Shown here one piece after another: positions 1-8,567 of a stretch of DNA of 62,195 bases. The notes below the pieces were generated by a model. The model worked only from the letters and a program-made list of their open reading frames with translations, searched no databases and was not told where the DNA came from. The DNA is from an uncultured Massilia sp. GTDB taxonomy: Bacteria; Pseudomonadota; Gammaproteobacteria; Burkholderiales; Burkholderiaceae_D. Position 1 is the first letter of the stretch, and each line of letters opens with the position of its first letter. Both the position numbers and the translations under genes were made by a program. Where the stretch lies: contig CAJYXO010000103.1 of assembly GCA_913778765.1 (NCBI GenBank), positions 1 through 62,195 of the forward strand. Reading direction: 5' to 3'.

Positions 1-362
1 CGCTTCGCACCGTACTTCGAGCGAGCTTGCTTACGGTCTTTCACGCCCTGGGTATCCAGCGCGCCGCGGACCATGTGGTAACGCACACCCGGCAAGTCTT
101 TCACACGGCCGCCGCGGATCAGGACGACGCTGTGCTCTTGCAGGTTGTGGCCTTCACCGCCGATGTACGAAATGACTTCGAAACCGTTGGTCAGGCGAAC
201 TTTGGCGACCTTACGCAGTGCCGAGTTCGGCTTCTTCGGGGTCGTCGTGTAGACACGGGTGCAAACACCGCGCTTTTGCGGGCAGTTTTCCAGTGCCGGC
301 GACTTGCTCTTCACAACCGCGGCTTCACGCGGCTTGCGAATCAGTTGATTGATGGTTGGCAT
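1..362 (-). CDS. rpsL: 30S ribosomal protein S12 (3' end outside window)
   Basis: Ribosomal protein S12, part of the decoding centre of the small subunit. The reverse strand reads [20 protein letters not shown] from an ATG at 362, and about 120 residues are visible, a few short of the usual 124-126, so the last codons lie off the window. The conserved [13 protein letters not shown] segment carries K43, and KDLPGVRYH carries K88 and D89 (the beta-methylthiolated Asp); both lysines are the streptomycin-sensitive residues. A strong promoter lies about 170 bp upstream. The gene normally follows rpoC closely, but in this window rpoC is about 61 kb away. Identification is certain. Confidence 0.98.
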   Translation of the reverse strand, partial: MPTINQLIRKPREAAVVKSKSPALENCPQKRGVCTRVYTTTPKKPNSALRKVAKVRLTNGFEVISYIGGEGHNLQEHSVVLIRGGRVKDLPGVRYHMVRGALDTQGVKDRKQARSKYGAK

Positions 363-529
363 CGTTCTAAATCCAACAAAATACTACGTTGATGACCCGG
401 ACCGCACTACCTCGCCCGGGGACTGAAACCTAGTCTCGATTTAGTCACACAAGCGGCGACAAAAGCCACTCTCTACCAGGAGCGGCTATTACGCGTATAC
501 GATGTGCAGAATAAATTCGAGAACTCGCG

Positions 530-558
530 AGTATAGACCCGATACAGGCCAAGGTCAA
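530..558 (-). promoter_or_regulatory. Sigma70-type promoter for rpsL
   Basis: On the minus strand TTGACC (558-553) and TATACT (535-530) are separated by exactly 17 bp. A start near 523 would give a leader of about 160 nt before rpsL. The rest of 363-677 contains no convincing gene; it holds this leader and the short region before the next gene on the opposite strand. Seen directly; promoter activity is inferred. Confidence 0.75.
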
Positions 559-677
559 CCTGCTTGGCCGTCGAGGGCAGCGGGATCGGTGGATTTGGTC
601 TGAACGGCAAGAAGAATGTCGTACTTGCGACACATGTATTGTGCGCTGGTTTCCATGGGGCAAAGGGGAGATAATGG

Positions 678-2567
678 GTGGATTTCCTCCCTGCTCTGGC
701 TTCAATGCACTCCCTGCTGCGTCCGCGCAACCTGTTCGTCCTGCTGACCTACTGCGCCCTGTCCCTGATGCCCTTCGCGCCCTGGCTGTTCGGCCAGCCG
801 GTCGCGCATCCGGGCCAGCTGGCGGGCATCGAACTGGTCTGCTGGATCGGCGCCTGGGCCGTGTTCAAGCGTCCGGCGTACTTCCACTGGCTGCTGCTGC
901 CGGCCTTCCTGGCGCTGCCGGTCGAGCTCTATTTATATGCGTTCTACGGCCAGGGCATCTCGACCCACCACCTCGGCATCATCGTCGAGACCAGCCCGGC
1001 CGAGGCATTGGAATTCCTGGGCAGCAAAGTCTGGCTGCTGATCGGCGTCTTCATCGGCGTGCTGGCCTGGTTCATCGGCAGCGGCGTGGCCGCCTGGCGC
1101 ACCCGCGACCTCGACTGGAACGACGTCTCGCGCGGCGTGGTCCTGCTGGTGCTGGCCGCGGGCGTCGCCGTGTTCACCTATGGCCATACCTACGGCATCG
1201 CACCGCCGCACCTGGGCCGCGCGCCGGCCGCATCCGTATCGGCCTCGGCAATGAAGACGGGTGGCGCCGGGGCTGCCGGCGGCATCGCCGAGCAGACTGC
1301 CGCGCCGCGCCCGGGCAGCGTGCCGGCGCCCGGGCGCTTGCCACCGCTTCCCCACTGGGCCCGGCTGCCCTTCGACCTGGACGCCTTTGCCCATTCCTGG
1401 CCGTTCGGCCTGATGGCGCGCGGGGTCGACTTCTATAAGGAACGCGCCTACCTGGCCGACCTGAACCGGCGCAGCTTTGCGTTCCGCTTCGGCGCCCATG
1501 CGGGGCGGCCGGCGGACGAGCCGCAGCTGGTGGTGGTGGTGCTCGGCGAATCCTCGCGCTACGACCGCTGGAGTTTGAACGGCTATGCGCGCGAGACCAA
1601 TCCGCTGCTGTCGCGGGAAGAAAACGTGGTCGCCTTGCCGGACGTGATCACCTCGGTATCGGCGACCCGTTTGTCGGTGCCGGTGATCATCTCGCGCAAG
1701 CCGGCCACCGAGAGCCTGAAGGACGGCTTCTCGGAAAAATCCTTCCTGACGGCGTTCAAGGAAGCGGGTTTTAAAACCTTCTGGCTGTCGAACCAGATTT
1801 CCTTCGGCAAGTTCGATACACCGGTGTCCGTGTTCGCGAAGGAAGCCGACGTGGTCGATTTCCTGAACCTGGGGGGCTTCACCGACAACTCGAACTACGA
1901 CGAAGTGCTGTTCGGGCCGCTGAAGCATGCGTTACACGATCCGGCGCCAAAGAAGCTGGTGGTGCTGCACACCCTGGGCAGCCACTGGAACTACAGCCAC
2001 CGCTATCCGAAGCAGTTCGACAAATGGCTGCCCTCGCTGTTCGGCATCGACAAGCCGGTCTACACCGACATCCGCTTCAAGGAGCAGATGAACAACAGCT
2101 ACGACAGCTCGATCCTGTACACCGACTGGTTCCTGGCCCAGGTCATCGATGCGCTGAAGGAAACGCAGCAGCCCGCCTCGATGCTGTACGTGGCCGACCA
2201 CGGCCAGACCCTGTTCGACAACGCTTGCCGTCTGGTTTTCCACGGCCACAACACGCAGTACGAATTCCACATCCCGGCCTTCGCCTGGTACTCGGACGCC
2301 TACCGCGAGCGCAATCCGGACAAGGTCGAGCAACTGCTGCGCCACCGGAAAGCGAAGCTGGCCACCGAAAACATCTTCCACACCCTGCTCGACCTGGCCG
2401 ACGTCCACTACCCGGGCGAGCGGCTCGAATGGAGCTTCGTGAACCCCGGCTTCAAGCAGCACAAGCGCTACGTCGACAGCTACGGCTGGACCGACTACGA
2501 CCACGCCACCATCCGCGGCGAATGCCACGAAGTCATCTCCAAAGGCAAACCGCTGCCGCGTAGTTGA
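678..2567 (+). CDS. Phosphoethanolamine-transferase-like sulfatase-fold membrane enzyme
   Basis: 629 aa. About five hydrophobic segments occupy residues 15-180, followed by a periplasmic alkaline-phosphatase/sulfatase-fold domain. The motif LGESSRYDRWSLNGY begins near residue 288 and matches the nucleophile region of the EptA/CptA/YhjW family (GE-T/S). TSVSATRLSVP, ADHGQ (about 506) and FHGHNTQYE (about 521) match the later metal-site blocks. The family moves phosphoethanolamine from phosphatidylethanolamine to lipid A, LPS core or glycans at the periplasmic face. The nucleophile position here is Ser rather than Thr. I chose the GTG at 678 because GGGGAG lies 7 nt upstream; an in-frame ATG at 705 has no ribosome site. 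The acceptor cannot be predicted. Confidence 0.85.
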   Translation: MDFLPALASMHSLLRPRNLFVLLTYCALSLMPFAPWLFGQPVAHPGQLAGIELVCWIGAWAVFKRPAYFHWLLLPAFLALPVELYLYAFYGQGISTHHLGIIVETSPAEALEFLGSKVWLLIGVFIGVLAWFIGSGVAAWRTRDLDWNDVSRGVVLLVLAAGVAVFTYGHTYGIAPPHLGRAPAASVSASAMKTGGAGAAGGIAEQTAAPRPGSVPAPGRLPPLPHWARLPFDLDAFAHSWPFGLMARGVDFYKERAYLADLNRRSFAFRFGAHAGRPADEPQLVVVVLGESSRYDRWSLNGYARETNPLLSREENVVALPDVITSVSATRLSVPVIISRKPATESLKDGFSEKSFLTAFKEAGFKTFWLSNQISFGKFDTPVSVFAKEADVVDFLNLGGFTDNSNYDEVLFGPLKHALHDPAPKKLVVLHTLGSHWNYSHRYPKQFDKWLPSLFGIDKPVYTDIRFKEQMNNSYDSSILYTDWFLAQVIDALKETQQPASMLYVADHGQTLFDNACRLVFHGHNTQYEFHIPAFAWYSDAYRERNPDKVEQLLRHRKAKLATENIFHTLLDLADVHYPGERLEWSFVNPGFKQHKRYVDSYGWTDYDHATIRGECHEVISKGKPLPRS

Positions 2568-2578
2568 TGCGTTGCCTC

Positions 2579-2638
2579 AAACCGGGGTCAGACTCCGATT
2601 TTTGGCAATTTCCTAAAACCGGAGTCTGACCCCGGTTT
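2579..2638. repeat. Left RAYT-associated palindromic repeat
   Basis: An inverted pair: AAACCGGGGTCAGACTCCG at 2579-2597 faces CGGAGTCTGACCCCGGTTT at 2620-2638, with TTTTTGGCAATTTCC between. The first 35 bases are the reverse complement (one mismatch) of 3356-3390 downstream of the transposase gene, so the gene sits between inverted copies. It could also act as a terminator for the preceding gene. Confidence 0.85.
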
Positions 2639-2739
2639 AGGGAAATTTCTCTAACAAGATTGCGCACGATTGATGTTGGTTGAGCAGGAGGCAGAGGCCA
2701 CCGAATAAGGTCACTGTTTTCACCATCGACCGCATTGCC

Positions 2740-3381
2740 ATGCCACGTCCGCGCCGCGTCGTCCTGCCCTCGGTACCGCTACATATCATCCAGCGAGGAA
2801 ATAACCGCATTCCCTGCTTCGCGGCCCCGAACGATTACCTCGCTTACCTCGACATGCTCGGCGAATGTGCTTTCGACTGCGGTTGCGCAGTGCATGCCTA
2901 TGTGCTGATGACCAACCACGTGCATCTGCTGCTGTCGCCGGACGCTGACGACAGTGTCAGTACGATGATGCAAAGGCTGGGCCGGCGTTATGTCTTGTAC
3001 TTCAACCGGCGCCACGCCCGCACCGGCACCTTGTGGGAAGGCCGCTTTCGCTCCAGCCTCATCCAGGACGAACGCTATTTGATGGTTTGCCACCGTTATA
3101 TCGAGCTCAATCCGGTGCGCGCCTGCATGGTCGACGGGCCATCCGACTATCGCTGGTCGAGCCACCGCGCCAATGCCTTCGGCCAGCAGGACAGTTTGCT
3201 GACGCCGCATGCTCTTTACACCCGTCTGGGCAAGGACGCCACAGCGCGCCAGATCGCCTATCGCCATCTGTTCAACGAAACGTTGTCAGATGACACGCTG
3301 GGCCAGCTCAGGCAAGCCGGCAACGGCAACCGCCCGCTGGGCGCATTAGCCGATGAGAAATTGCCAAAAGTCGGAGTCTGA
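2740..3381 (+). CDS. REP-associated tyrosine transposase (RAYT, Y1_Tnp)
   Basis: 213 aa from ATG 2740 (MPRPRRVVLPSVPLHIIQRG). It has the IS200/Y1 single-stranded-DNA nuclease layout: an HUH-type TNHVHLL near residue 58, then YFNRRHARTGTLWEGRF near 86-102 and a PVRACMV block. RAYTs are single-copy, domesticated relatives of IS200/IS605 transposases linked to spread of REP palindromes. Repeats flank this gene on both sides. The right repeat enters the reading frame: the last residues EKLPKVGV and the TGA stop are repeat sequence. An upstream in-frame TTG at 2680 would add 20 unconserved residues and was not chosen. Confidence 0.92.
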   Translation: MPRPRRVVLPSVPLHIIQRGNNRIPCFAAPNDYLAYLDMLGECAFDCGCAVHAYVLMTNHVHLLLSPDADDSVSTMMQRLGRRYVLYFNRRHARTGTLWEGRFRSSLIQDERYLMVCHRYIELNPVRACMVDGPSDYRWSSHRANAFGQQDSLLTPHALYTRLGKDATARQIAYRHLFNETLSDDTLGQLRQAGNGNRPLGALADEKLPKVGV

Positions 3382-3390
3382 CCCCGGTTT
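3356..3390. repeat. Right RAYT-associated repeat
   Basis: AGAAATTGCCAAAAGTCGGAGTCTGACCCCGGTTT-type sequence (35 bases), inverted relative to 2579-2613. It overlaps the last codons and the stop codon of the transposase. A weaker relative of the same core, GGGGTCAGAGCCCGGTGTT, is at 12528-12546. Confidence 0.85.
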
Positions 3391-3412
3391 GATTTTCAGG
3401 CGGGGCCCCAGG

Positions 3413-5023
3413 TCAATCCTCCTGCGCCAGCAGCACGGGCTCCACCTCCCCGTGCCGCCGGCGCGCCAGCCACGCCGCCACCCGCGCCGCCTTCTCCTGC
3501 ACCTCGCGCCCGAAGCCGCACTGCGCCAGCAGGGCCACCCCATTGGTCTGCCCCAGCACGCCCGGCTCGATGCGCAAGCCCTCGCCGTCGGCGCGCACGA
3601 TGCGCCAGGCGTCCAGCCGGTGCGCCAGCAAAGGCCCCAGCACCAGGTTGTGCGACGACACCACCACCGTCGACCGCGCCGCCAGCTCGTCCAGCACCGC
3701 CGCTGCCGCCGCCACCGACTCTTCATGGTTCGTGCCGCGGAAGACCTCGTCGACCAGGCAGATGACCGGGCGCCGTTCGCTGGCCGCCAGCAGCTCGCGC
3801 GCCCGCGCCAGTTCGGCGATGTACAGGCTGTGTCCATCCAGCAGGGAGTCTTCGTTCTGCATGCTGGCGACGACCGGCAGCGCCGGCAGCACGGCCGTGC
3901 GCGCATAACAGAAGCCGAAGGCGCGCGCCACGACCAGGTTCAGGCCCAGCATGCGCAGCAAGGTGCTCTTGCCGACCCCGTTCTGCCCGGAGATGAAGGC
4001 GCCCTTGCCCGCCAGCGCCAGCGACAGGGGGCTGCCGCCGGCCAGCAGCGGATGCACGCCCTCTTCCAGCGCCAGCGTGCCGTCGGCCGCACGCGCGGCC
4101 CAGCACCATGAGGGCATGCTGCGCAGATGACGGGCCAGCGCGACGTCGGCCTCCAGCTCCGCACACTGCCAATAACAGGTACGCAGGAATTCGCGCTCCC
4201 GCGCCACGGTATGGAGCGTCCTGAAATAGTGGCGGACGTTGGCCAGGGCGAACCAGTCGCCATAAGCCGCCGCATCCGGCACGGCCTGCGCCGCCAGCGA
4301 ACGCGCCAGGCTGCGGCCGACCTGTCCGGCGCGGACACCCTGCCCCGCAAAGTCTTCGGCCAGCGGCTGGCCGCTGCCGTCCAGCAGCGCCACCGTCCGC
4401 AGCAGCATCTTCAGCGCGTGGGTGGTGCGGCTCCAGGCGCCCACGCGATCGGTATAGCGCATCTGCAGCGTCACCAGCCAGTACATCACGGTGCCGAAGG
4501 CGATCCAGGCCCAGGGATTCCACAGCGCCGCCGCCAGCGAGGCAAGAAGCGCCACCGGCAGCAGCCAGGCACGGGCCAGCCAGGCTGGCGAAGGCGGCGC
4601 CTGCCACTGCGGATCGAACAGGACTTCCGCGACCTCGACCTCCGCATGGCGCAGCCCGCGCAGGGTCCCGTGCAGCGCCTCCAGCTGTTCGGGCTCGCGC
4701 AGCAGGCGCTCGATGCGCCCGCGCCGGCGTGCGGCTTCGTCATCGTCCACGCCGCCGCGCAGTCGCCGGTACAGCGCCTGGCGCCCGAAGATGCCGACCT
4801 GGCCGGACAGGCTGTCCGCGTAACGCTCGAGCAGCAGGTCACGCCAGGTCTGGTCGTCCAGCGCCGCCTGCGGGTCCGGCGCCGTGAGCCGCTGCAGCTG
4901 GGCGATGTCGGTCGGTGCAAAGGCGTGGACAGGCGGCTCGGTCTCGCGCGGCGTGAAACCGCGCAGGAACTGGATGGCCGCCGGCAGCCACGGACCGGTC
5001 AACTGGGAGAGGGTCAGGTTCAT
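3413..5023 (-). CDS. Membrane-anchored MutS-like (domain V) ATPase
   Basis: 536 aa from ATG 5023. The C-terminal half is a MutS-type ABC ATPase: Walker A GQNGVGKST near residue 345, MQNEDSLLDGHSLYIAEL, Walker B ICLVDEVFRGTNHEE near 415-430 and SSHN. The mismatch-recognition domains of true MutS are absent. Two hydrophobic helices lie at about 154-188, so the protein is probably bound to the inner membrane with the ATPase in the cytoplasm. Such proteins are often annotated as DNA mismatch repair protein, but their role is unknown. It is divergent from the efflux operon, 191 bp apart. A promoter TTGAAG-16-TATCTT (5058-5031) ends 7 nt before the ATG, suggesting a leaderless mRNA. Confidence 0.8.
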   Translation of the reverse strand: MNLTLSQLTGPWLPAAIQFLRGFTPRETEPPVHAFAPTDIAQLQRLTAPDPQAALDDQTWRDLLLERYADSLSGQVGIFGRQALYRRLRGGVDDDEAARRRGRIERLLREPEQLEALHGTLRGLRHAEVEVAEVLFDPQWQAPPSPAWLARAWLLPVALLASLAAALWNPWAWIAFGTVMYWLVTLQMRYTDRVGAWSRTTHALKMLLRTVALLDGSGQPLAEDFAGQGVRAGQVGRSLARSLAAQAVPDAAAYGDWFALANVRHYFRTLHTVAREREFLRTCYWQCAELEADVALARHLRSMPSWCWAARAADGTLALEEGVHPLLAGGSPLSLALAGKGAFISGQNGVGKSTLLRMLGLNLVVARAFGFCYARTAVLPALPVVASMQNEDSLLDGHSLYIAELARARELLAASERRPVICLVDEVFRGTNHEESVAAAAAVLDELAARSTVVVSSHNLVLGPLLAHRLDAWRIVRADGEGLRIEPGVLGQTNGVALLAQCGFGREVQEKAARVAAWLARRRHGEVEPVLLAQED

Positions 5024-5061
5024 GACAACCAAGATAGTTCCTGTTAGCAAAACTTCAAGCC

Positions 5062-5122
5062 CTGTCCGCAGCTGTCCGCAGCACGGATCGCCCGGACACG
5101 GCGGACAGCGCGTCCGTGTCCG
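5062..5122. promoter_or_regulatory. Cluster of TGTCC/GGACA sites (probable enhancer for the sigma54 regulator)
   Basis: Within 61 bp TGTCC occurs at 5063, 5073 and 5117, and GGACA at 5094 and 5103. CGGACACGG (5093-5101) and CCGTGTCCG (5114-5122) form a 9-bp inverted repeat. The cluster lies about 70-130 bp upstream of the predicted sigma54 start, the usual place for a bacterial enhancer-binding protein. A similar array lies at 31126-31174. The binding protein is inferred to be the regulator at 9822-11171. Confidence 0.65.
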
Positions 5123-5164
5123 TCCACTCTATATAAATCAAGGACTTGGGAAACGAACCCGGGG

Positions 5165-5180
5165 TGGCACGCTTCGTGCA
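5165..5180 (+). promoter_or_regulatory. Sigma54 (-24/-12) promoter of the efflux operon
   Basis: TGGCACGCTTCGTGCA matches the TGGCACG-N4-TTGCW consensus at all but one position, with GG and GC at the required spacing. Transcription would start near 5190, 25 nt before the adaptor ATG. The operon encodes its own sigma54-dependent activator. Confidence 0.75.
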
Positions 5181-5214
5181 AATACGACACCGTCCAACAC
5201 TGAATGTCCACATC

Positions 5215-6483
5215 ATGATTCGCGATACCTCTCACCAAGACGCCGTCATCGCCCCGCCGGCCGGGCACGCGCTCAAGCGCCGCGCCATGCTGATCGGCGG
5301 CGCCGTCGGCGTCATCGCCGTCTGCTTCGGCCTGTTCTCCACCTGGCGCAGCAGCGAAGCCTCGGTCAGCGCGGCGCGCGTACGCGTGGCCGAAGTCACC
5401 CGCGGCACGCTGGTGCGCGACGCCTCCGTCAACGGCCGCGTGGTCGCCGCCGTCAGCCCGACCCTGTATGCCAAGGCTTCGTCCACCGTCAACCTGAAGG
5501 TCGCCGCCGGCGACACCGTCAAGAAGGGACAGGTGCTGGCGGTGCTGGAGTCGCCCGACCTGGCCGACGTCCTGAAGCGCGAAGTCTCGGCCTATGAAGG
5601 CCTGAAGGCCGAGGTGGCGCGCCAGCATATCCTGGCGCGCAAGCAGAAGCTGCTGGCGCAGAAGGAAGCCGACACCGCCGAGATCGACCGCCTGTCGGCC
5701 CAGCGCACCCTGGAACGCTACGACAGCGTGGCGCAGGTCGGCATCATCGCCAAGATCGACTACCAGAAGGCCAAGGACGCGCTGCAGTCGGCCCAGATCC
5801 GCGCCAAACATGCATCGCAGGCCGCCACGCTGGAAGGCGACGACGTCCAGCTGGCCCTGAAGACCAAGATCAACGAGCTGGAACGCGCGAAGCTGTCGAT
5901 GGAAGAAGCGCAGCGCCGCGTCGACGAGCTGACCGTGCGCGCCCCGGTGGACGGCTTCATCGGCACCCTGAACGTGCAGAACCGGATGGTGGTGGCCGCC
6001 AATGCGCCGCTGATGACGCTGGTCGACCTGTCGAAACTGGAGATCGAAGTCGAGGTGCCGGAGACCTATGTGGCCGACCTCGGCCTGGGCATGAACGCCG
6101 AGATCCAGCTGCCGAGCGGCACCGCCACCGGCAAGCTGTCGGCGCTGTCGCCGGAGGTGGTCAAGAACATGGTGCTGGCGCGCGTGCGCTTCGATGGCGA
6201 CCAGCCGAAGGGCCTGCGCCAGAGCCAGCGCGTGACGGCGCGCCTGCTGATCGAGGAAAAGCCGAACGTCTTGATGCTGCCGCGCGGTCCCTTCGTCGAG
6301 AACGACGGTGGCCGCTATGCCTATGTGGTCCGCGACGGCATCGCCACCCGCACCCCGATCACGATGGGCGCGACCAGCATCTCGGCAGTCGAAATCATCT
6401 CCGGTCTGAAGCAGGGCGACAAGGTGGTAGTGGCAGGCACCGATGCATTCAACAACGCAAACCGCGTCTCGATCAATCAATAA
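5215..6483 (+). CDS. Periplasmic adaptor of a MacAB-type ABC efflux system (HlyD/RND-MFP family)
   Basis: 422 aa. A single N-terminal membrane helix (about 26-43) anchors a periplasmic adaptor. It has a split lipoyl half-motif (ASSTVNLKVAAGDTVKKGQV), a long alpha-hairpin (about 110-230), a second lipoyl half (APVDGFIGTLNVQNRMVV), a beta-barrel and a membrane-proximal domain. Such proteins link an inner-membrane ABC transporter to an outer-membrane duct; no TolC-like gene is in the window. The ATG at 5215 was chosen because it follows the sigma54 start and gives a normal short cytoplasmic N-terminus; there is no clear Shine-Dalgarno. The next gene, an ABC ATPase, starts 21 bp downstream, so this is the first gene of the operon. 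Confidence 0.88.
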   Translation: MIRDTSHQDAVIAPPAGHALKRRAMLIGGAVGVIAVCFGLFSTWRSSEASVSAARVRVAEVTRGTLVRDASVNGRVVAAVSPTLYAKASSTVNLKVAAGDTVKKGQVLAVLESPDLADVLKREVSAYEGLKAEVARQHILARKQKLLAQKEADTAEIDRLSAQRTLERYDSVAQVGIIAKIDYQKAKDALQSAQIRAKHASQAATLEGDDVQLALKTKINELERAKLSMEEAQRRVDELTVRAPVDGFIGTLNVQNRMVVAANAPLMTLVDLSKLEIEVEVPETYVADLGLGMNAEIQLPSGTATGKLSALSPEVVKNMVLARVRFDGDQPKGLRQSQRVTARLLIEEKPNVLMLPRGPFVENDGGRYAYVVRDGIATRTPITMGATSISAVEIISGLKQGDKVVVAGTDAFNNANRVSINQ

Positions 6484-6504
6484 TCAAATCCAAAGGAAAA
6501 GACC

Positions 6505-7230
6505 ATGCTGCGCATGACCAATCTGAGCAAGGTGTACCGCACCCACATGATCGAGACGCACGCCCTGCGCGGCTTCGAGATCGACGTCCGGGAAGGCGAA
6601 TTCGTCACCGTGACCGGTCCGTCCGGCTCGGGCAAGACCAGCTTCCTGAACATCGCCGGCCTGCTGGAGGAATTCACCTCGGGCGAATACATCCTCGATG
6701 GCGTCAACGTGAAGGGCCTGGACGACAACCAGCGTTCGCGCCTGCGCAACGAGAAGCTCGGCTTCATCTTCCAGGGCTTCAACCTGATCCCCGACCTGAA
6801 CCTGTACGACAACGTCGACGTCCCGCTGCGCTACCGCGGCTTCAATGCGACCGAGCGCAAGAAACGCATCGAGGATGCGCTGGCCAAGGTCGGCCTGGCC
6901 TCGCGCATGAAGCACTACCCGGCCGAACTGTCCGGCGGCCAGCAGCAGCGCGTGGCGATCGCGCGCGCCCTGGCCGGCACCCCCAAGCTGCTGCTGGCCG
7001 ACGAACCGACCGGCAACCTCGATACGGCCATGGCGCGCGGTGTGATGGAGCTGCTGGAAGAGATCAACGCCGCCGGCACCACCATCCTGATGGTGACCCA
7101 CGATCCCGAACTGGCGGTGCGCACCACCCGCAACGTCCACATCATCGACGGCCAGGTCTCCGACCTGGTGCGCCGCGGGCCGACCCTGGTCGATTCCAAG
7201 GGTCTGGCAAACAGCGCCGCGAGCGCATAA
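6505..7230 (+). CDS. MacB/LolD-type ABC transporter ATP-binding protein
   Basis: 241 aa, complete ABC ATPase. Walker A GPSGSGKT (about 39-46), Q-loop FQGFNL, signature LSGGQQQR (about 141-148), Walker B LLLADEPTG with GNLD after it, and H-loop THDPE. The FQGFNLIP block and MacB/LolD-like length point to the class that works with FtsX-type permeases as mechanotransmission pumps, not classical importers. AAAGGAAAAG precedes the ATG. It lies between the adaptor and two permeases, which it presumably energises. Confidence 0.92.
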   Translation: MLRMTNLSKVYRTHMIETHALRGFEIDVREGEFVTVTGPSGSGKTSFLNIAGLLEEFTSGEYILDGVNVKGLDDNQRSRLRNEKLGFIFQGFNLIPDLNLYDNVDVPLRYRGFNATERKKRIEDALAKVGLASRMKHYPAELSGGQQQRVAIARALAGTPKLLLADEPTGNLDTAMARGVMELLEEINAAGTTILMVTHDPELAVRTTRNVHIIDGQVSDLVRRGPTLVDSKGLANSAASA

Positions 7231-7243
7231 GGAGGCCGCAGCC

Positions 7244-8554
7244 ATGTTCGGTTATTACTTCAAGCTGGGCGTGCGCAGCCTGCGCCGCAATCCGGCCCTG
7301 ACCGCGCTGATGGTGCTGACGCTGGCCGTCGGCGTGGCCGCCAGCGTCTCCACGCTGACCATCCTGCACGTCATGTCGGCCGACCCGATTCCGCACAAGA
7401 GCAGCCGCCTGTTCGTGCCGCAGTTCGACAACGGCCCGGTCGAAGGCTTCACCCCGGGTGACGATCCCGGCGACATGCAGATGAGCTACCCGGATGCGTC
7501 CAACCTGCTCAAGAGCGGCCAGGGCGAGCGCCGCACCGCGATGTATGGCGTGCCGGCCGCGATCGAACCGCCGCGCAAGGACATCCCGGCCTTCTCCGCC
7601 ACCGGCCTGGCGCCGACGCGCGACTTCTTCACCATGTTCGACGTGCCCTTCCTGCATGGCCAGGCCTGGAGCGAGGCCGACGATGCGAAAGGCGCCGACG
7701 TCGTCGTGCTCGGCCGCGAAACCGCCGAAAAGCTGTACGGGAACGCCAATCCGGTCGGCCAGCGCCTGATGGTGATGGGCTTCCCCTTCACCATCGTCGG
7801 CGTGACCGACACCTGGGCGCCGCTGCCGCGCTACTACAAGCTGATCGGCGGCAGCCGCTTCGGCACGCCCGAGGAATTCTTCATCCCCTTCTCGACCGCG
7901 ATCCGCCACGAGACCCCGCATAGCGGCAGCATGAGCTGCAACGCCAACCGCGACCCCGGCTACGCCAGCCTGCTGGCCTCGGAATGCACCTGGATCCAGT
8001 TCTGGTTCGAGACCCGCTCCGCAAGCGACCGCGCCGAGCTGCAGACCTGGATCGACAACTACGCCAGCGAACAGCGCAAGCTGGGCCGGATGAAGCGCAA
8101 CGCGCCGAACAAGCTGTACGACGTGAACGAATGGATGGAAAAGCTCAAGGTGGTCGGCAACGACAGCAAGCTGTCGGCCTGGCTGGCCTTCGGCTTCCTG
8201 GTGCTGTGCCTGGTGAACACGGTCGGCCTGCTGCTGGCGAAGTTTTCGGTGCGCGCCTCCGAGATCGGCGTGCGCCGCGCGCTGGGCGCCTCGCGCGCCG
8301 AGATCTTCCACCAGTTCCTGATCGAGACCGGCGTGGTGGGCCTGGTCGGCGGCGTGCTGGGCCTGGTGCTGGCCTTCGGCGCGCTGGCCCTGATCGGCAT
8401 GCAGAGCAAGGGCATGTCCACCATCGCCCACATGGACTGGCAGATGCTGGGCCTGACCTTCGTGATGTCGGTGTCGGCGGCGGTCCTGGCCGGCCTGCTG
8501 CCGACCTGGCGCGCCTGCCAGGTGACGCCGGCCATCCAACTCAAATCGCAGTAA
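7244..8554 (+). CDS. FtsX/MacB-type ABC permease, first subunit
   Basis: 436 aa. One N-terminal membrane helix (about 18-40) is followed by a large periplasmic MacB core domain (to about 300), then three C-terminal helices with the FtsX motif (SEIGVRRALGASRAEIFHQFLIE) near 340-365. The residues DPIPHKSSRLFVP after the first helix are typical of MacB-like permeases of the ABC-efflux/two-component operon class. GGAGG lies just before the ATG. It pairs with the next gene, which has the same architecture, so the transporter is probably a heterodimer. Confidence 0.9.
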   Translation: MFGYYFKLGVRSLRRNPALTALMVLTLAVGVAASVSTLTILHVMSADPIPHKSSRLFVPQFDNGPVEGFTPGDDPGDMQMSYPDASNLLKSGQGERRTAMYGVPAAIEPPRKDIPAFSATGLAPTRDFFTMFDVPFLHGQAWSEADDAKGADVVVLGRETAEKLYGNANPVGQRLMVMGFPFTIVGVTDTWAPLPRYYKLIGGSRFGTPEEFFIPFSTAIRHETPHSGSMSCNANRDPGYASLLASECTWIQFWFETRSASDRAELQTWIDNYASEQRKLGRMKRNAPNKLYDVNEWMEKLKVVGNDSKLSAWLAFGFLVLCLVNTVGLLLAKFSVRASEIGVRRALGASRAEIFHQFLIETGVVGLVGGVLGLVLAFGALALIGMQSKGMSTIAHMDWQMLGLTFVMSVSAAVLAGLLPTWRACQVTPAIQLKSQ

Positions 8555-8567
8555 TCGGGAGACATCC

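Noticed and set aside
5041..5062. A second sigma54 promoter directed towards the MutS-like gene
   Set aside because: GG and GC are present but the spacing is off by one to two bases; the sigma70-like TTGAAG-16-TATCTT is a better explanation.
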